Shown here: one piece after another, positions 1-9,517 of the stretch | Numbering within the stretch: position 1 is the stretch's first letter | Layout of the letters: each line of letters begins with the position of its first letter | Source: CALBPI01 sp039821605 | GTDB taxonomy: Bacteria; Pseudomonadota; Gammaproteobacteria; Steroidobacterales; Woeseiaceae | Assembly: GCA_039821605.1 (NCBI GenBank) | Contig: JBCBNV010000001.1 | Location: 938,982 to 1,002,981, forward strand | Length of the DNA stretch: 64,000 nt | Direction of reading: 5' to 3' | Notes under the pieces: generated by a model | The model's database searches: none | What the model saw: only the letters and a program-made list of their open reading frames with translations | Told to the model about the DNA's origin: nothing | Translations under genes and position numbers: made by a program

Positions 1-1480
<1,480 letters not shown>

Positions 1481-1522
1481 TGCCTGCGGAGTCCCGTTGC
1501 GACGATAGCACGCGGCCAGTTA

Positions 1523-1538
1523 TGTGATCGACTTCACG
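1523..1538. promoter_or_regulatory. CRP/FNR-family operator-like palindrome
   Basis: TGTGA-N6-TCACG lies in the divergent spacer between recQ and the diguanylate cyclase gene. It matches the CRP/Clp consensus TGTGA-N6-TCACA at nine of ten positions. It sits about 130 bases upstream of the GGDEF start and about 45 bases upstream of recQ, so it could serve either gene. No -10/-35 pair is obvious enough to decide. The assignment rests on the motif alone. Confidence 0.5.
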
Positions 1539-1666
1539 TTTCGGCGCGGTCGCGTGTGAAAAACCGCTCCCTGGAGCTGTCGAATTGGGACCAGGTCTCA
1601 GACGCTGCTGGGACTTATGTCGAAAATTGGCTGCGAAGTGCTGTAACCCGTATTCCGTCCCCGACT

Positions 1667-3592
1667 ATGAACGCCGACGCCCTGCTCTGGATCCTGCCTG
1701 CCGGCAGCGCATTGTACGTGCTGCTCGCGGCCATGATCGTGGCTTCACGCGAGCCCGGTCAGCGTGGTGCCGCGCATTGGGTGATGCTGTTTATTGCGGC
1801 CTGGCTCGTCGGTGGCATGCTCGAAATGGGCGCCGCAACGGAGCTGTTCCGGCAGGTCGGTCGCGAGTTGAGCTTTCTCTGCGCCGCGCTGCTGCCGCCG
1901 GCGGGCCTGTTCGCTGTCAGCCATTTCACGAATCGCCGTCTCAGCCGCGGTGCGCGCGGCGTGTTGCTCATCATTCCTCTGCTTACGGTTGCGATCGTCG
2001 TCATGGGGCGTCTCGGCACACTGACGGACAGCCCGCTATTCGCGTCACTCGAGCAGGTTCGCCACGCCAATATCCGTTACGGGCACTGGTTCAACCTTGT
2101 GCATGCGCCCTACTCGTTTGGTCTCGTGCTGCTGACGTTGGGCGTACTCGGCTACGACGCCTTGCACCAGGAGGGACGCCGGCGCAACCACATGTTGCTC
2201 ATGACGCTCTCTGGCGGCCTGCCAATGGCGACGAGCCTCATGCATGTCGTGGGCGTCGATCTCTATTTCCCGGCCCCCACGTCGATCGCGTTCGCCGCGG
2301 TGTCGCCGCTTGTCGCCTGGCTGATTCTGCGACACGGGGTGCTTACGGGTCTGCCGCTGCGGCACGAAGTCCTGTTTGAGCAGATGTATGACGGCATGGT
2401 CGTGGTGAATGCGCGGCACGAAGTCGTCGCAGCAAACGCCGCGGCCAGTGATCTGCTCGGCGTTGATATCAACGAGAGTACGGGGCTAACGCTCGAGGAG
2501 GCCCTGCCCGATCTCAGTGACACGCTGCGTGAGCTCGCGCCGGGTGCCGCGGAGGTTGAGATCGATCGCGATGCCCGCCATCTGGCGCTGCGCATGAGCA
2601 CGGTGCGCGATGCCGGCCTTGACACCCTCGTCTACCTGCTGCGCTGCCGGGACGTCACGCGCGAGCGCGCCGCACGCCGCCAGCTCGTGCGCAGCGAGGA
2701 GCTGCTGCGCAGCCTGATCCAGAATTCATCCAACGTCATTCTCAGGCTGCGTCGCGAGCACGACGGGGACTACCACGTCACCATCGCCAATCGCGAAGCT
2801 GCCGAGCTGTTTGGTGTGGACGTTGACGGTCTCGTCGGCCGGAGCCTCTCGGCCACGCTGGCCGCCATGGCCTCCGACGAGCTGCGCCGTTCGCTGCAAT
2901 CGATGCTGCAGCCCGTGCGCGATGCGGCCCGCACAGGTCGAGCCACGGAAGCGGAGTTTCGCGTTCGCTCGAACAAGCGTGAGCGCTGGTACCGGATGCT
3001 GGCCTACCCCGTCGACGATGACATCGGGGTTACCTGCATCGACATCACGCGTCAGCGCGAGCAGGAACGCGAGCTCGAGTCGGCCGCGTTCCTTGATCCG
3101 CTCACGGGCGTACTCAACCGGCGCGGCTTCGAGCGGCGCGCGAGCATTACGCTCGCTGATATGGACGATGACGCGACCGGCGCCATGCTGTTCGTGGATC
3201 TCAACAACTTCAAGCGCGTAAACGACATCCACGGCCACGAGACCGGCGATCTTGTGCTGCAGATGGCCTCCGAGCGACTGATGAGTGCGCTCCGCGACCA
3301 GGATATCGTGGCGCGGCTTGGTGGCGATGAATTCGTGGTGCTCGCACCCGAAACCGCTGCCGAGGCGGCTGAGGGCCTGCGTGACCGGATAGAGAGCGTG
3401 CTCTGCGAGCCCTACCAGATCGGAAACAAGGCCATGAATTCGTCGGCCAGCGTGGGTATGGCGCGTTTCCCCGAACAGGGTGTGACGTTGACCTCACTGC
3501 TGCGCGCGGCCGACGCGGCCATGTACGAGCGCAAGACGATGCAGCGCACGACGGCCAGCGGTTCGTTCCGAATCGTGAGTGCGACCGAGTAG
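1667..3592 (+). CDS. Membrane-bound diguanylate cyclase (7TM - PAS - PAS - GGDEF)
   Basis: Predicted to make cyclic di-GMP from two GTP in response to a signal sensed by its membrane or PAS part. The 641-residue protein has about seven hydrophobic segments in residues 1-225 (resembling the histidine-kinase N-terminal 7TM module), PAS-like segments near 230-335 and 345-465, and a GGDEF domain. The catalytic GGDEF is intact at 552-556, and an RxxD product-inhibition site (RDQD, 543-546) stands exactly five residues before it. No EAL domain is present. The ATG at 1667 was chosen because the first membrane helix begins directly after it; the frame stays open far upstream only because it shadows recQ. 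It ends tail-to-tail with the phosphodiesterase gene with one base between. Confidence 0.88.
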   Translation: MNADALLWILPAGSALYVLLAAMIVASREPGQRGAAHWVMLFIAAWLVGGMLEMGAATELFRQVGRELSFLCAALLPPAGLFAVSHFTNRRLSRGARGVLLIIPLLTVAIVVMGRLGTLTDSPLFASLEQVRHANIRYGHWFNLVHAPYSFGLVLLTLGVLGYDALHQEGRRRNHMLLMTLSGGLPMATSLMHVVGVDLYFPAPTSIAFAAVSPLVAWLILRHGVLTGLPLRHEVLFEQMYDGMVVVNARHEVVAANAAASDLLGVDINESTGLTLEEALPDLSDTLRELAPGAAEVEIDRDARHLALRMSTVRDAGLDTLVYLLRCRDVTRERAARRQLVRSEELLRSLIQNSSNVILRLRREHDGDYHVTIANREAAELFGVDVDGLVGRSLSATLAAMASDELRRSLQSMLQPVRDAARTGRATEAEFRVRSNKRERWYRMLAYPVDDDIGVTCIDITRQREQERELESAAFLDPLTGVLNRRGFERRASITLADMDDDATGAMLFVDLNNFKRVNDIHGHETGDLVLQMASERLMSALRDQDIVARLGGDEFVVLAPETAAEAAEGLRDRIESVLCEPYQIGNKAMNSSASVGMARFPEQGVTLTSLLRAADAAMYERKTMQRTTASGSFRIVSATE

Positions 3593-3593
3593 A

Positions 3594-4595
3594 TCAGCTG
3601 CGCGCCGGGGCAAGGCCCAGCGCATCGAACGCGGCCACGGTCTGATCCGGGAAATCCGTGAAGATCCCATCGCAGTCCAGCGAGACGAGCCAAGCGGCGA
3701 CGGCCTGCAAGCTCGCGAAGCCTTCGGGCAGTGCGTCCGCACGCAACGTGTAGGGATGCACCTGCAGGCCCAATGCGTGGGCCTCCTCGATGAGCGGTGT
3801 CGCCATCACGGTGCCATTCGGGGCCAGCTCATAGAGCTGCGGCAGCCAGGGACCGATTCCGGCGACAATCCCCTTGAGCTGCGTCAGCCCGCCCGGCGCC
3901 AAGAGGTCCGCATACACCGTGCTCGACTCGCCCCAGGCGTCGTCCGCAATAAGCTGCACGAGTTTGTAAGGCGCCTTAAGTTCATTATGTAAACGTATGT
4001 TTTCTTTCAGATCAAAGCACTGCAGCCAGACCTGATCCAGCTTCGCGTCCCACGCCCCTCGCGCCAAGGTCTCGAGGACGAGCGCGCTCAGGTCCACGCC
4101 CTCGGCGCGGTGCCAGGCGGGCTTTTTGATTTCCGGGTAAACGCCGGCCCGCTGCGCCGTGCTTCGGTTCAGCCCGGCGATGAACTCGAGCTCCTCGGCC
4201 AGCGTAGGAATGGCCAGCGGTGTCGGGCCGCCCGGATAGCGCCCGGGAAACACGGGCGCGCCGTCCTCACCGACACGCTCGGTGAGCGTCAATGACTTGA
4301 GCTCGGCGAGCGTGAAGTCTCGGGCGAAATAGCGCCCGTCCTCGCGGCCGCGACCCGGAAAGGCGCTTGTGACATCGGTGACGCGGTCGAGATGGATGTC
4401 GTGCAGCACCACACAATAGTTGTCGCGTGTGGCGACAACGTCCTGCTCGAGGAATTCGGCGCCCATGCCATGGGCGAGCGCCTTGGCGGGCAGGGAATGC
4501 TCCGGCAGATAGCCGCTCGCGCCGCGGTGCGCGATCGTGATGGGCCGGGGTGCCGGCGTCCGGCCGCGGGCGGCGGCCTGCATGCGGTCAGTCAC
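3594..4595 (-). CDS. Glycerophosphodiester phosphodiesterase (GlpQ/UgpQ family)
   Basis: Hydrolyses glycerophosphodiesters to glycerol-3-phosphate and an alcohol. The 333-residue protein carries the family catalytic set: HRGASGYLPEHS near residue 23, a metal-binding E-x-D in FLEQDVV, the second histidine in VVLHDIHLD, and PEIKKP further on. No signal peptide is visible, so a cytoplasmic UgpQ-like location is more likely than periplasmic GlpQ, although the length fits the GlpQ subgroup. Translation appears to start at a GTG that overlaps the upstream TIR gene stop (GTGA), which suggests coupling; an ATG four codons later (4583) is the alternative. The pairing with a TIR-like gene is odd for a housekeeping lipase. 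Confidence 0.87.
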   Translation of the reverse strand: MTDRMQAAARGRTPAPRPITIAHRGASGYLPEHSLPAKALAHGMGAEFLEQDVVATRDNYCVVLHDIHLDRVTDVTSAFPGRGREDGRYFARDFTLAELKSLTLTERVGEDGAPVFPGRYPGGPTPLAIPTLAEELEFIAGLNRSTAQRAGVYPEIKKPAWHRAEGVDLSALVLETLARGAWDAKLDQVWLQCFDLKENIRLHNELKAPYKLVQLIADDAWGESSTVYADLLAPGGLTQLKGIVAGIGPWLPQLYELAPNGTVMATPLIEEAHALGLQVHPYTLRADALPEGFASLQAVAAWLVSLDCDGIFTDFPDQTVAAFDALGLAPARS

Positions 4596-5038
4596 GGGAA
4601 GTCGATGACTTCCCAGCGCGCCGTGTCCTCGTGGCGCGCCTGGCGCTTGATCGCGTCGACGAGCTCTCGTTCGTTCCAGGCAACGACCTCGTCCGCCTTG
4701 GTGGCCAGGTCGCCGGGCATCATGGTGGTTTGCCCGAACGACTGCATCAGCACCACGGGCTTGTTGAGTGCTTTGGCCGCGTTGAGCTGGAACTCAAGCC
4801 AGTCGCGATTCGAGGCGTGCAGGCTTGCAAGCAGAATGACTGCCTCGCATTGCGCGATCTGATCCCGGAGCGCGGACTTGATGCCTTCGGCGCCCCCATC
4901 GGGCGTGGCTTCCGGGTCACTGACGTTCATGTAGTAGAAGCGATCAACACTCTCGAGGTACTCGAAGACTCGGAGATAGTCCACGTCCGCCTCAAACATG
5001 TGGCTGACAAACACCTTGATCGGATTGTGCTCAGACAT
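4592..5038 (-). CDS. TIR-like domain protein (MTH538/DUF1863 type, ThsB-like)
   Basis: A 148-residue single-domain protein. The N-terminus IKVFVSHMFEAD matches the opening strand and loop of MTH538 TIR-like domains, the fold also used by ThsB in Thoeris anti-phage systems. NRDWLEFQLNAAKALNKPVV has the W-x-E-(x)n-A-x-x-x-x-KP pattern in which TIR NADases place their catalytic glutamate. There is no membrane helix or signal peptide. The ATG is preceded by GGAA at a suitable distance. The stop overlaps the GDPD start. No ThsA-like effector (SIR2, or SLOG with a membrane or protease part) is nearby, so a Thoeris assignment is not justified. Enzymatic activity is inferred, not shown. Confidence 0.7.
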   Translation of the reverse strand: MSEHNPIKVFVSHMFEADVDYLRVFEYLESVDRFYYMNVSDPEATPDGGAEGIKSALRDQIAQCEAVILLASLHASNRDWLEFQLNAAKALNKPVVLMQSFGQTTMMPGDLATKADEVVAWNERELVDAIKRQARHEDTARWEVIDFP

Positions 5039-5198
5039 TAACGCGCGTTCCTTTGCTTTTTTGCAAGCACCCCGATTGTACCGAATTCGGCGATTACGGG
5101 CAGCGCGGACGGGCTACACTATGGGGATATGCGGGCGATGCGTGACGTGTCGACCGGTGACGCAACAGGACCCGTCGAAGACTCGAGCGGATAACAAC

Positions 5199-5957
5199 AT
5201 GCGCCTTGTGCTCTACAACATCCGCTACGGCGTCGGTGCCGGCCTCAGCACCCATCTGCCCGTCCCGGGCGCGGGCTACGTGCTGGGCAACAACGCAAAC
5301 CTGGAGCGGCTCATCGAGTTTCTCCAGTCCGTCGAACCCGACATCGTGGGACTGATCGAGGTCGACACGGGTTCGATTCGGACACGCAATCGCAACCAGG
5401 CGGAGCGAATTGCGGAGGCGCTGGGCCACAACTCGTCCTACGAGACGAAGTACGGCTCGAATTCGATCAACCAGCTGCTGCCAATCCTGCGCAAGCAAGG
5501 CAATGCCTTTCTGGCCGCGCCAACCATCCACAACGAGCGCTTCCACTACTTCGATACCGGTATCAAGCGGCTCATCATCGAACTCGAGCTAGAGGACATG
5601 GCGATCTTTCTCGTCCATCTGTCACTCAAATACCGCCACCGCCATCTGCAGTTACGCCACCTCTACGACCTCATCGAACGGTGCCCCAAGCCCGTGATGG
5701 TGATCGGCGACTTCAATACGTTCTGGGGACAGAACGAGATTTACCTGTTCCAGAAGGCCACCGGGCTTGCGAGCGCAAACGCCGACGCCCTGCCCTCGTA
5801 CCCGGCGCGCGCGCCACGCAAGGAACTCGATTTCATCCTCTACCAGGAGGGCATTGTCATCGAGCACTTCGAAGTGCCAGATATTCAGCTCTCCGATCAT
5901 CTGCCGCTGATCTGCGATTTTCGTGTCGCGGGCACCAGCGGCGCTGACCACACTTGA
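5199..5957 (+). CDS. Endonuclease/exonuclease/phosphatase (EEP) family protein
   Basis: A 252-residue protein with the DNase I/EEP fold motifs in order: LYNIRYG at the N-terminus, the metal-ligand glutamate in GLIEVD near residue 51, VHLS mid-protein, the catalytic GDFN, and the terminal SDHLP with the Asp-His pair. The metal-dependent phosphoesterase centre is therefore intact; the substrate (DNA, phosphoinositide-like lipid or nucleotide) cannot be inferred. The ATG at 5199 follows GAGCGG and begins right at the first core strand. An upstream in-frame extension with Cys-rich residues (MGICGRCVTC) looks non-coding. It is divergent from the TIR gene and lies 11 bases before the beta-oxidation gene, so the latter may be co-transcribed. 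Confidence 0.85.
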   Translation: MRLVLYNIRYGVGAGLSTHLPVPGAGYVLGNNANLERLIEFLQSVEPDIVGLIEVDTGSIRTRNRNQAERIAEALGHNSSYETKYGSNSINQLLPILRKQGNAFLAAPTIHNERFHYFDTGIKRLIIELELEDMAIFLVHLSLKYRHRHLQLRHLYDLIERCPKPVMVIGDFNTFWGQNEIYLFQKATGLASANADALPSYPARAPRKELDFILYQEGIVIEHFEVPDIQLSDHLPLICDFRVAGTSGADHT

Positions 5958-5968
5958 CGGGACAAGAC

Positions 5969-8002
5969 ATGAGCACAACAGAACACTGGCACCAGGAACG
6001 CGATGCAGACGGCCACCTCTGGCTCGGCGTCGACAAGGCGGACGGCAACGCCAACGTCCTGTCGGGGCCTGTTCTGCGCGAGCTCGATAGCCTGCTTGAC
6101 GCGGCCGAGCGCGAACCACCCAAGGCCATCATCGTCTACTCGAGAAAGACCTCGGGCTTCGTTATGGGCGCCGACATCAACGAGTTCACGGTGCTTGAGA
6201 ATGCCGACCAGGCCTACGAGCTCGTGCGTCTCGGCCAACAGGTGCTCGATCGTCTAGAGGACAGCGCGGTTCCGACGGTGGCAGCGATCGACGGTTTTGC
6301 ACTGGGCGGCGGTCTGGAACTCGCCATGGCCTGCCACTACCGCGTGGCAGTCGACAGTGACAAACCGAGCATCGGGCTGCCCGAGGTGAAACTCGGCATC
6401 CACCCGGGGTTTGGCGGCACCGTCCGCGCCGTCCAGCTCGCGGGCGTTAGCGAGGCCATGCCGCTCATGCTGACCGGGCGTTCGCTGCGGCCCAAACAGG
6501 CGCAGCGTGTCGGTCTCGTGGACCGGCTTTGTACGCGCGAGCAGCTTCGTGAGGCCGCCGTCGCGATCGCCAAAGAGCGACCGGCTCAACGCAAGGCGCG
6601 ATTGTCGGCGCGCCTCATGAATCTGCCCATCGTGCGTGGATTCGTTGCCGGCAAGATCGAGGCCCAAACACGCCGCAAGGCCAAGCCCGAGCACTACCCG
6701 GCGCCCTTCGCCATCATCGAGCTCTGGCGGGAGCACGGCGCCAGTGCGCGCTCCGGCTACGAAGCCGAGGCGCGCTCAATTGCGAAGCTCATGGTGGGTC
6801 AGACGGCGCAGAACCTCGTGCGCGTATTCTTCCTGCAGAACCAGCTCAAGGCGCAAGGCGGCAAGGCCAGCCAGCGCGCGAGCCACGTGCACGTCGTCGG
6901 CGCCGGTGTGATGGGTGGCGATATCGCGGCCTGGTGTGCGTTGCGCGGACTCAATGTCACGCTGCAGGACCGGGAGCTCAAGTACATCGAGCCCGCACTC
7001 GAGCGCGCGAAGAAGCTCTTCGACCGCAAGCTCAAGGCCAAGGCCGCAGAAGGGGCGGCGCGACTCGTTGCCGATGTGGACGGTGACGGTGTCGAGAAGG
7101 CCGACATCATCATCGAGGCGATCTTCGAGAACAAGGAGGCCAAGCAGGCGCTCTACGCGACGCTCACCCCGCGCATGAAGCCAGGCGCAATCCTTGCCAC
7201 GAATACCTCGACGATTCCCTTGCAGGAGTTGCGCGAGGGCCTGCCCGAACCGCAGCGCTTCATCGGTCTGCACTTCTTCAACCCCGTCGCGCAACTGCCA
7301 CTCGTCGAGGTGGTTCGCGCCGAAGACACGGACGCCGAAGCCGTGGCCACGGGTGCCAATTTCGTCAAGGGCATCGGCAAGTCACCGCTGATCTGCGCGA
7401 GCGCGCCGGGCTTCCTTGTAAACCGCATCCTCGCGCCCTACATGAACGAGGCGTTCCAGCTCGCGAGCGAAGGTGTACCGCTCACAACCATCGATGCTGC
7501 CGCCGAGGCGTTCGGCATGCCCATGGGACCCGTGGAGCTTGCCGATTCGGTCGGGCTCGACGTGGCACTGAGCGCCGCACGTGTGCTCGGGCAGAAAGAA
7601 GAGGATATGGCGCAGCTCATCGAGATGGTCGATGCGGGTCACACGGGCCGCAAGAGCGGTCGCGGCTTCTACGACTGGCGCGACGGCAAGGCGGTGAAGC
7701 CCGAGCCCGCGACGGCGCCCGCGCCCGACAATCTCGAGGACCGGCTCATCCTGCCGATGGTGAATGAAGCCGTCGATTGTCTGCATGAGGGCATCGTGGA
7801 GACAGCCGACCTTCTGGATGCCGGCGTGATCTTCGGTACGGGCTTCGCACCGTTCCGAGGCGGGCCGCTGCAGTACTGCCGCGAGCGTGGCATCGACGCG
7901 GTGCGCGTGCGGCTTGAGGCGCTTTCCGAGACCTACGGACCCAGGTTCGCACCGAAACCGGAGGCGTGGGCTGGCTTCGCGGCAGGCAATGCTTCGGACT
8001 GA
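5969..8002 (+). CDS. Bifunctional enoyl-CoA hydratase / 3-hydroxyacyl-CoA dehydrogenase (FadB/FadJ type)
   Basis: Catalyses two steps of fatty-acid beta-oxidation: hydration of enoyl-CoA and NAD-dependent oxidation of the 3-hydroxyacyl-CoA. The crotonase domain (about residues 10-200) has the oxyanion-hole region and both acid/base glutamates (GGGLELAMA; GLPEVKLGIHPGFGG). The dehydrogenase Rossmann segment starts near residue 310 with GAGVMGGDIA and has the catalytic histidine in LHFFNPV, followed by the duplicated C-terminal dehydrogenase domain. At 677 residues it is slightly shorter than E. coli FadB or FadJ. The ATG at 5969 is preferred over an in-frame TTG at 5954. No thiolase partner lies nearby, so FadB versus FadJ is left open. 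Confidence 0.9.
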   Translation: MSTTEHWHQERDADGHLWLGVDKADGNANVLSGPVLRELDSLLDAAEREPPKAIIVYSRKTSGFVMGADINEFTVLENADQAYELVRLGQQVLDRLEDSAVPTVAAIDGFALGGGLELAMACHYRVAVDSDKPSIGLPEVKLGIHPGFGGTVRAVQLAGVSEAMPLMLTGRSLRPKQAQRVGLVDRLCTREQLREAAVAIAKERPAQRKARLSARLMNLPIVRGFVAGKIEAQTRRKAKPEHYPAPFAIIELWREHGASARSGYEAEARSIAKLMVGQTAQNLVRVFFLQNQLKAQGGKASQRASHVHVVGAGVMGGDIAAWCALRGLNVTLQDRELKYIEPALERAKKLFDRKLKAKAAEGAARLVADVDGDGVEKADIIIEAIFENKEAKQALYATLTPRMKPGAILATNTSTIPLQELREGLPEPQRFIGLHFFNPVAQLPLVEVVRAEDTDAEAVATGANFVKGIGKSPLICASAPGFLVNRILAPYMNEAFQLASEGVPLTTIDAAAEAFGMPMGPVELADSVGLDVALSAARVLGQKEEDMAQLIEMVDAGHTGRKSGRGFYDWRDGKAVKPEPATAPAPDNLEDRLILPMVNEAVDCLHEGIVETADLLDAGVIFGTGFAPFRGGPLQYCRERGIDAVRVRLEALSETYGPRFAPKPEAWAGFAAGNASD

Positions 8003-8080
8003 GACCTGTTGCCTAGAGTAAACAGTGCCTTAGGTCGATGATAGACTAGCGCGCGTTCGCGCCCCTGACGCTTGGAAGCC

Positions 8081-9118
8081 ATGACGGACCAGACGCTCAC
8101 AATCGATGATCTGCGGCGTTTCTCGCCACTCGACGGTCTCAAGAACGAGAACCTGTCGGCGTTGGCGAAAAAGACCCAGATTCGGACTCTGGAGCCATCG
8201 CAGCTGCTCTTTAACGAAGGCGACAGCGAAAAGCGGACCTTTTACATCCTCGACGGCACCGTGGAGCTCATCGAGCAGGGCGAAGCCGTCGACACCGTGG
8301 CCGGCAACAGCGACCGCGCCCGCAACCCCGTCGCACCCCTGCTGCCCCGCCGCTACTCGGCGCGTGCGCGGGACACCGTGCGGTATCTCGCCATCGACAG
8401 CGATCTGCTCGATGTCATGCTCACCTGGGATCAGACGGGATCCTATGAGGTGAGCGATCTGCGAGACGGGCTGGGTGTGTCGGACGACTGGATGACGACG
8501 CTGCTGCAGAGCCAGGCGTTCCACAAGATCCCGCCCGCCAATATCCAGGCGATCTTCATGCGAATGCAGCAGGTCAACTTCAAGGCCGGCGACCAGATCA
8601 TCAAGCAAGGCACGGACGGGGACTATTTCTATGTGCTGACGCGCGGCGCCGCCGTCGTCACGCGTGAAACCCCGCTCAACCAGGAAGGCATCCGCCTGGC
8701 CGAGCTCAGCGTGGGGTCGACGTTCGGCGAGGAAGCGCTGATTTCAGAAGCCAAACGCAACGCCACGGTGACGATGACCACGGACGGCGCCGTGATGCGG
8801 CTTGGCAAAGATGACTTTCGAACGCTGCTCAACGAGCCCATGCTTGACTGGGTCGACATGGCCGCGGCGCAGAAGATCATCGACGACGGCGGTGTCTGGC
8901 TCGACGTGCGCCTGCCCAGTGAGTTTCAGAATTTCCACAAGCCCGGCGCGGTCAATATGCCGCTGTACTTCATCCGGCTGAAGCTCAGTACGCTGGACCG
9001 TGACCGTTCCTACGTCGTCTGTTGCGATACGGGGCGACGCAGCTCGGCTGGTGCCTACATCATGAACGAGCGTGGCTTCTCGACTTACGTGCTGAAGGGC
9101 GGACTCGCCCAGGGTTGA
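8081..9118 (+). CDS. Tandem cyclic-nucleotide-binding domain protein with C-terminal rhodanese
   Basis: A 345-residue soluble protein with three modules. Residues about 10-115 are a degenerate cNMP-binding fold without a recognisable FGE phosphate cassette. Residues about 135-245 are a better-preserved one, with GSTFGEEALI followed by KRNATV, matching the FGE...R(A/N)ATV cassette that contacts cAMP or cGMP. Residues about 250-345 are a rhodanese domain (WLDVRLPSEF, then CCDTGRRSSAGAYIM) with the active-site cysteine in place. No HTH is present, so it is not a CRP-type transcription factor. Nucleotide binding gating sulfur transfer or a thiol/redox step is an inference. Start: ATG at 8081, not the TTG three codons earlier. 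Confidence 0.85.
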   Translation: MTDQTLTIDDLRRFSPLDGLKNENLSALAKKTQIRTLEPSQLLFNEGDSEKRTFYILDGTVELIEQGEAVDTVAGNSDRARNPVAPLLPRRYSARARDTVRYLAIDSDLLDVMLTWDQTGSYEVSDLRDGLGVSDDWMTTLLQSQAFHKIPPANIQAIFMRMQQVNFKAGDQIIKQGTDGDYFYVLTRGAAVVTRETPLNQEGIRLAELSVGSTFGEEALISEAKRNATVTMTTDGAVMRLGKDDFRTLLNEPMLDWVDMAAAQKIIDDGGVWLDVRLPSEFQNFHKPGAVNMPLYFIRLKLSTLDRDRSYVVCCDTGRRSSAGAYIMNERGFSTYVLKGGLAQG

Positions 9119-9144
9119 CCGACCTGCCGGCGCGAGGCGCCCGG

Positions 9145-9483
9145 CTACATCGTGTGTGTGGCTTTCTCGCCGCCCAGCGCGCCGGCCAGGTAGTTCTCGA
9201 TGCGTTTCTGGGTGTTGCCCTGGTCCTGTTCCGAGAACTGCACGCCAATACCCGCTGTGCGTTGCCCCTGGGCACCTTTGGGTGTCATCCAGACCACCTT
9301 GCCCGCGACGGGAAGCCGCTCTTCCTCGCCCATCAGGCTTAGCAGCATGAAGACTTCGTCGCCGAGGCGGTAGGAGCTGTTGGTCGGGATGAACAGGCCG
9401 CCATTGCGGATGAACGGCATGTACGCGAGGTACAGCGCGCTCTTGTCCTTGATGGTCAGTGTCAGCAGGCCTGGCTTTGTCAT
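9145..9483 (-). CDS. pilZ: PilZ domain protein, type IV pilus assembly PilZ
   Basis: A 112-residue single PilZ domain beginning near TLTIKDKSALYLAYMPFIRNGGLFI, with the beta-barrel core VAGKVVWMTPKGAQGQRTAGIGVQF. The N-terminal RxxxR c-di-GMP motif is not visible. That fits the founding PilZ subfamily, which acts in type IV pilus assembly through protein contacts rather than nucleotide binding. It is the last gene of the tmk-holB-pilZ string, the conserved location for true PilZ in gammaproteobacteria, with a 34-base gap to holB. Confidence 0.9.
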   Translation of the reverse strand: MTKPGLLTLTIKDKSALYLAYMPFIRNGGLFIPTNSSYRLGDEVFMLLSLMGEEERLPVAGKVVWMTPKGAQGQRTAGIGVQFSEQDQGNTQKRIENYLAGALGGEKATHTM

Positions 9484-9517
9484 CGTTACTCTCTGCCGCT
9501 TGGCCCGCCTGGGGCCC

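Noticed and set aside
4592..5038. Thoeris anti-phage system
   Set aside because: Only the TIR-like component is visible; there is no ThsA or other recognised effector within the neighbouring 10 kb.
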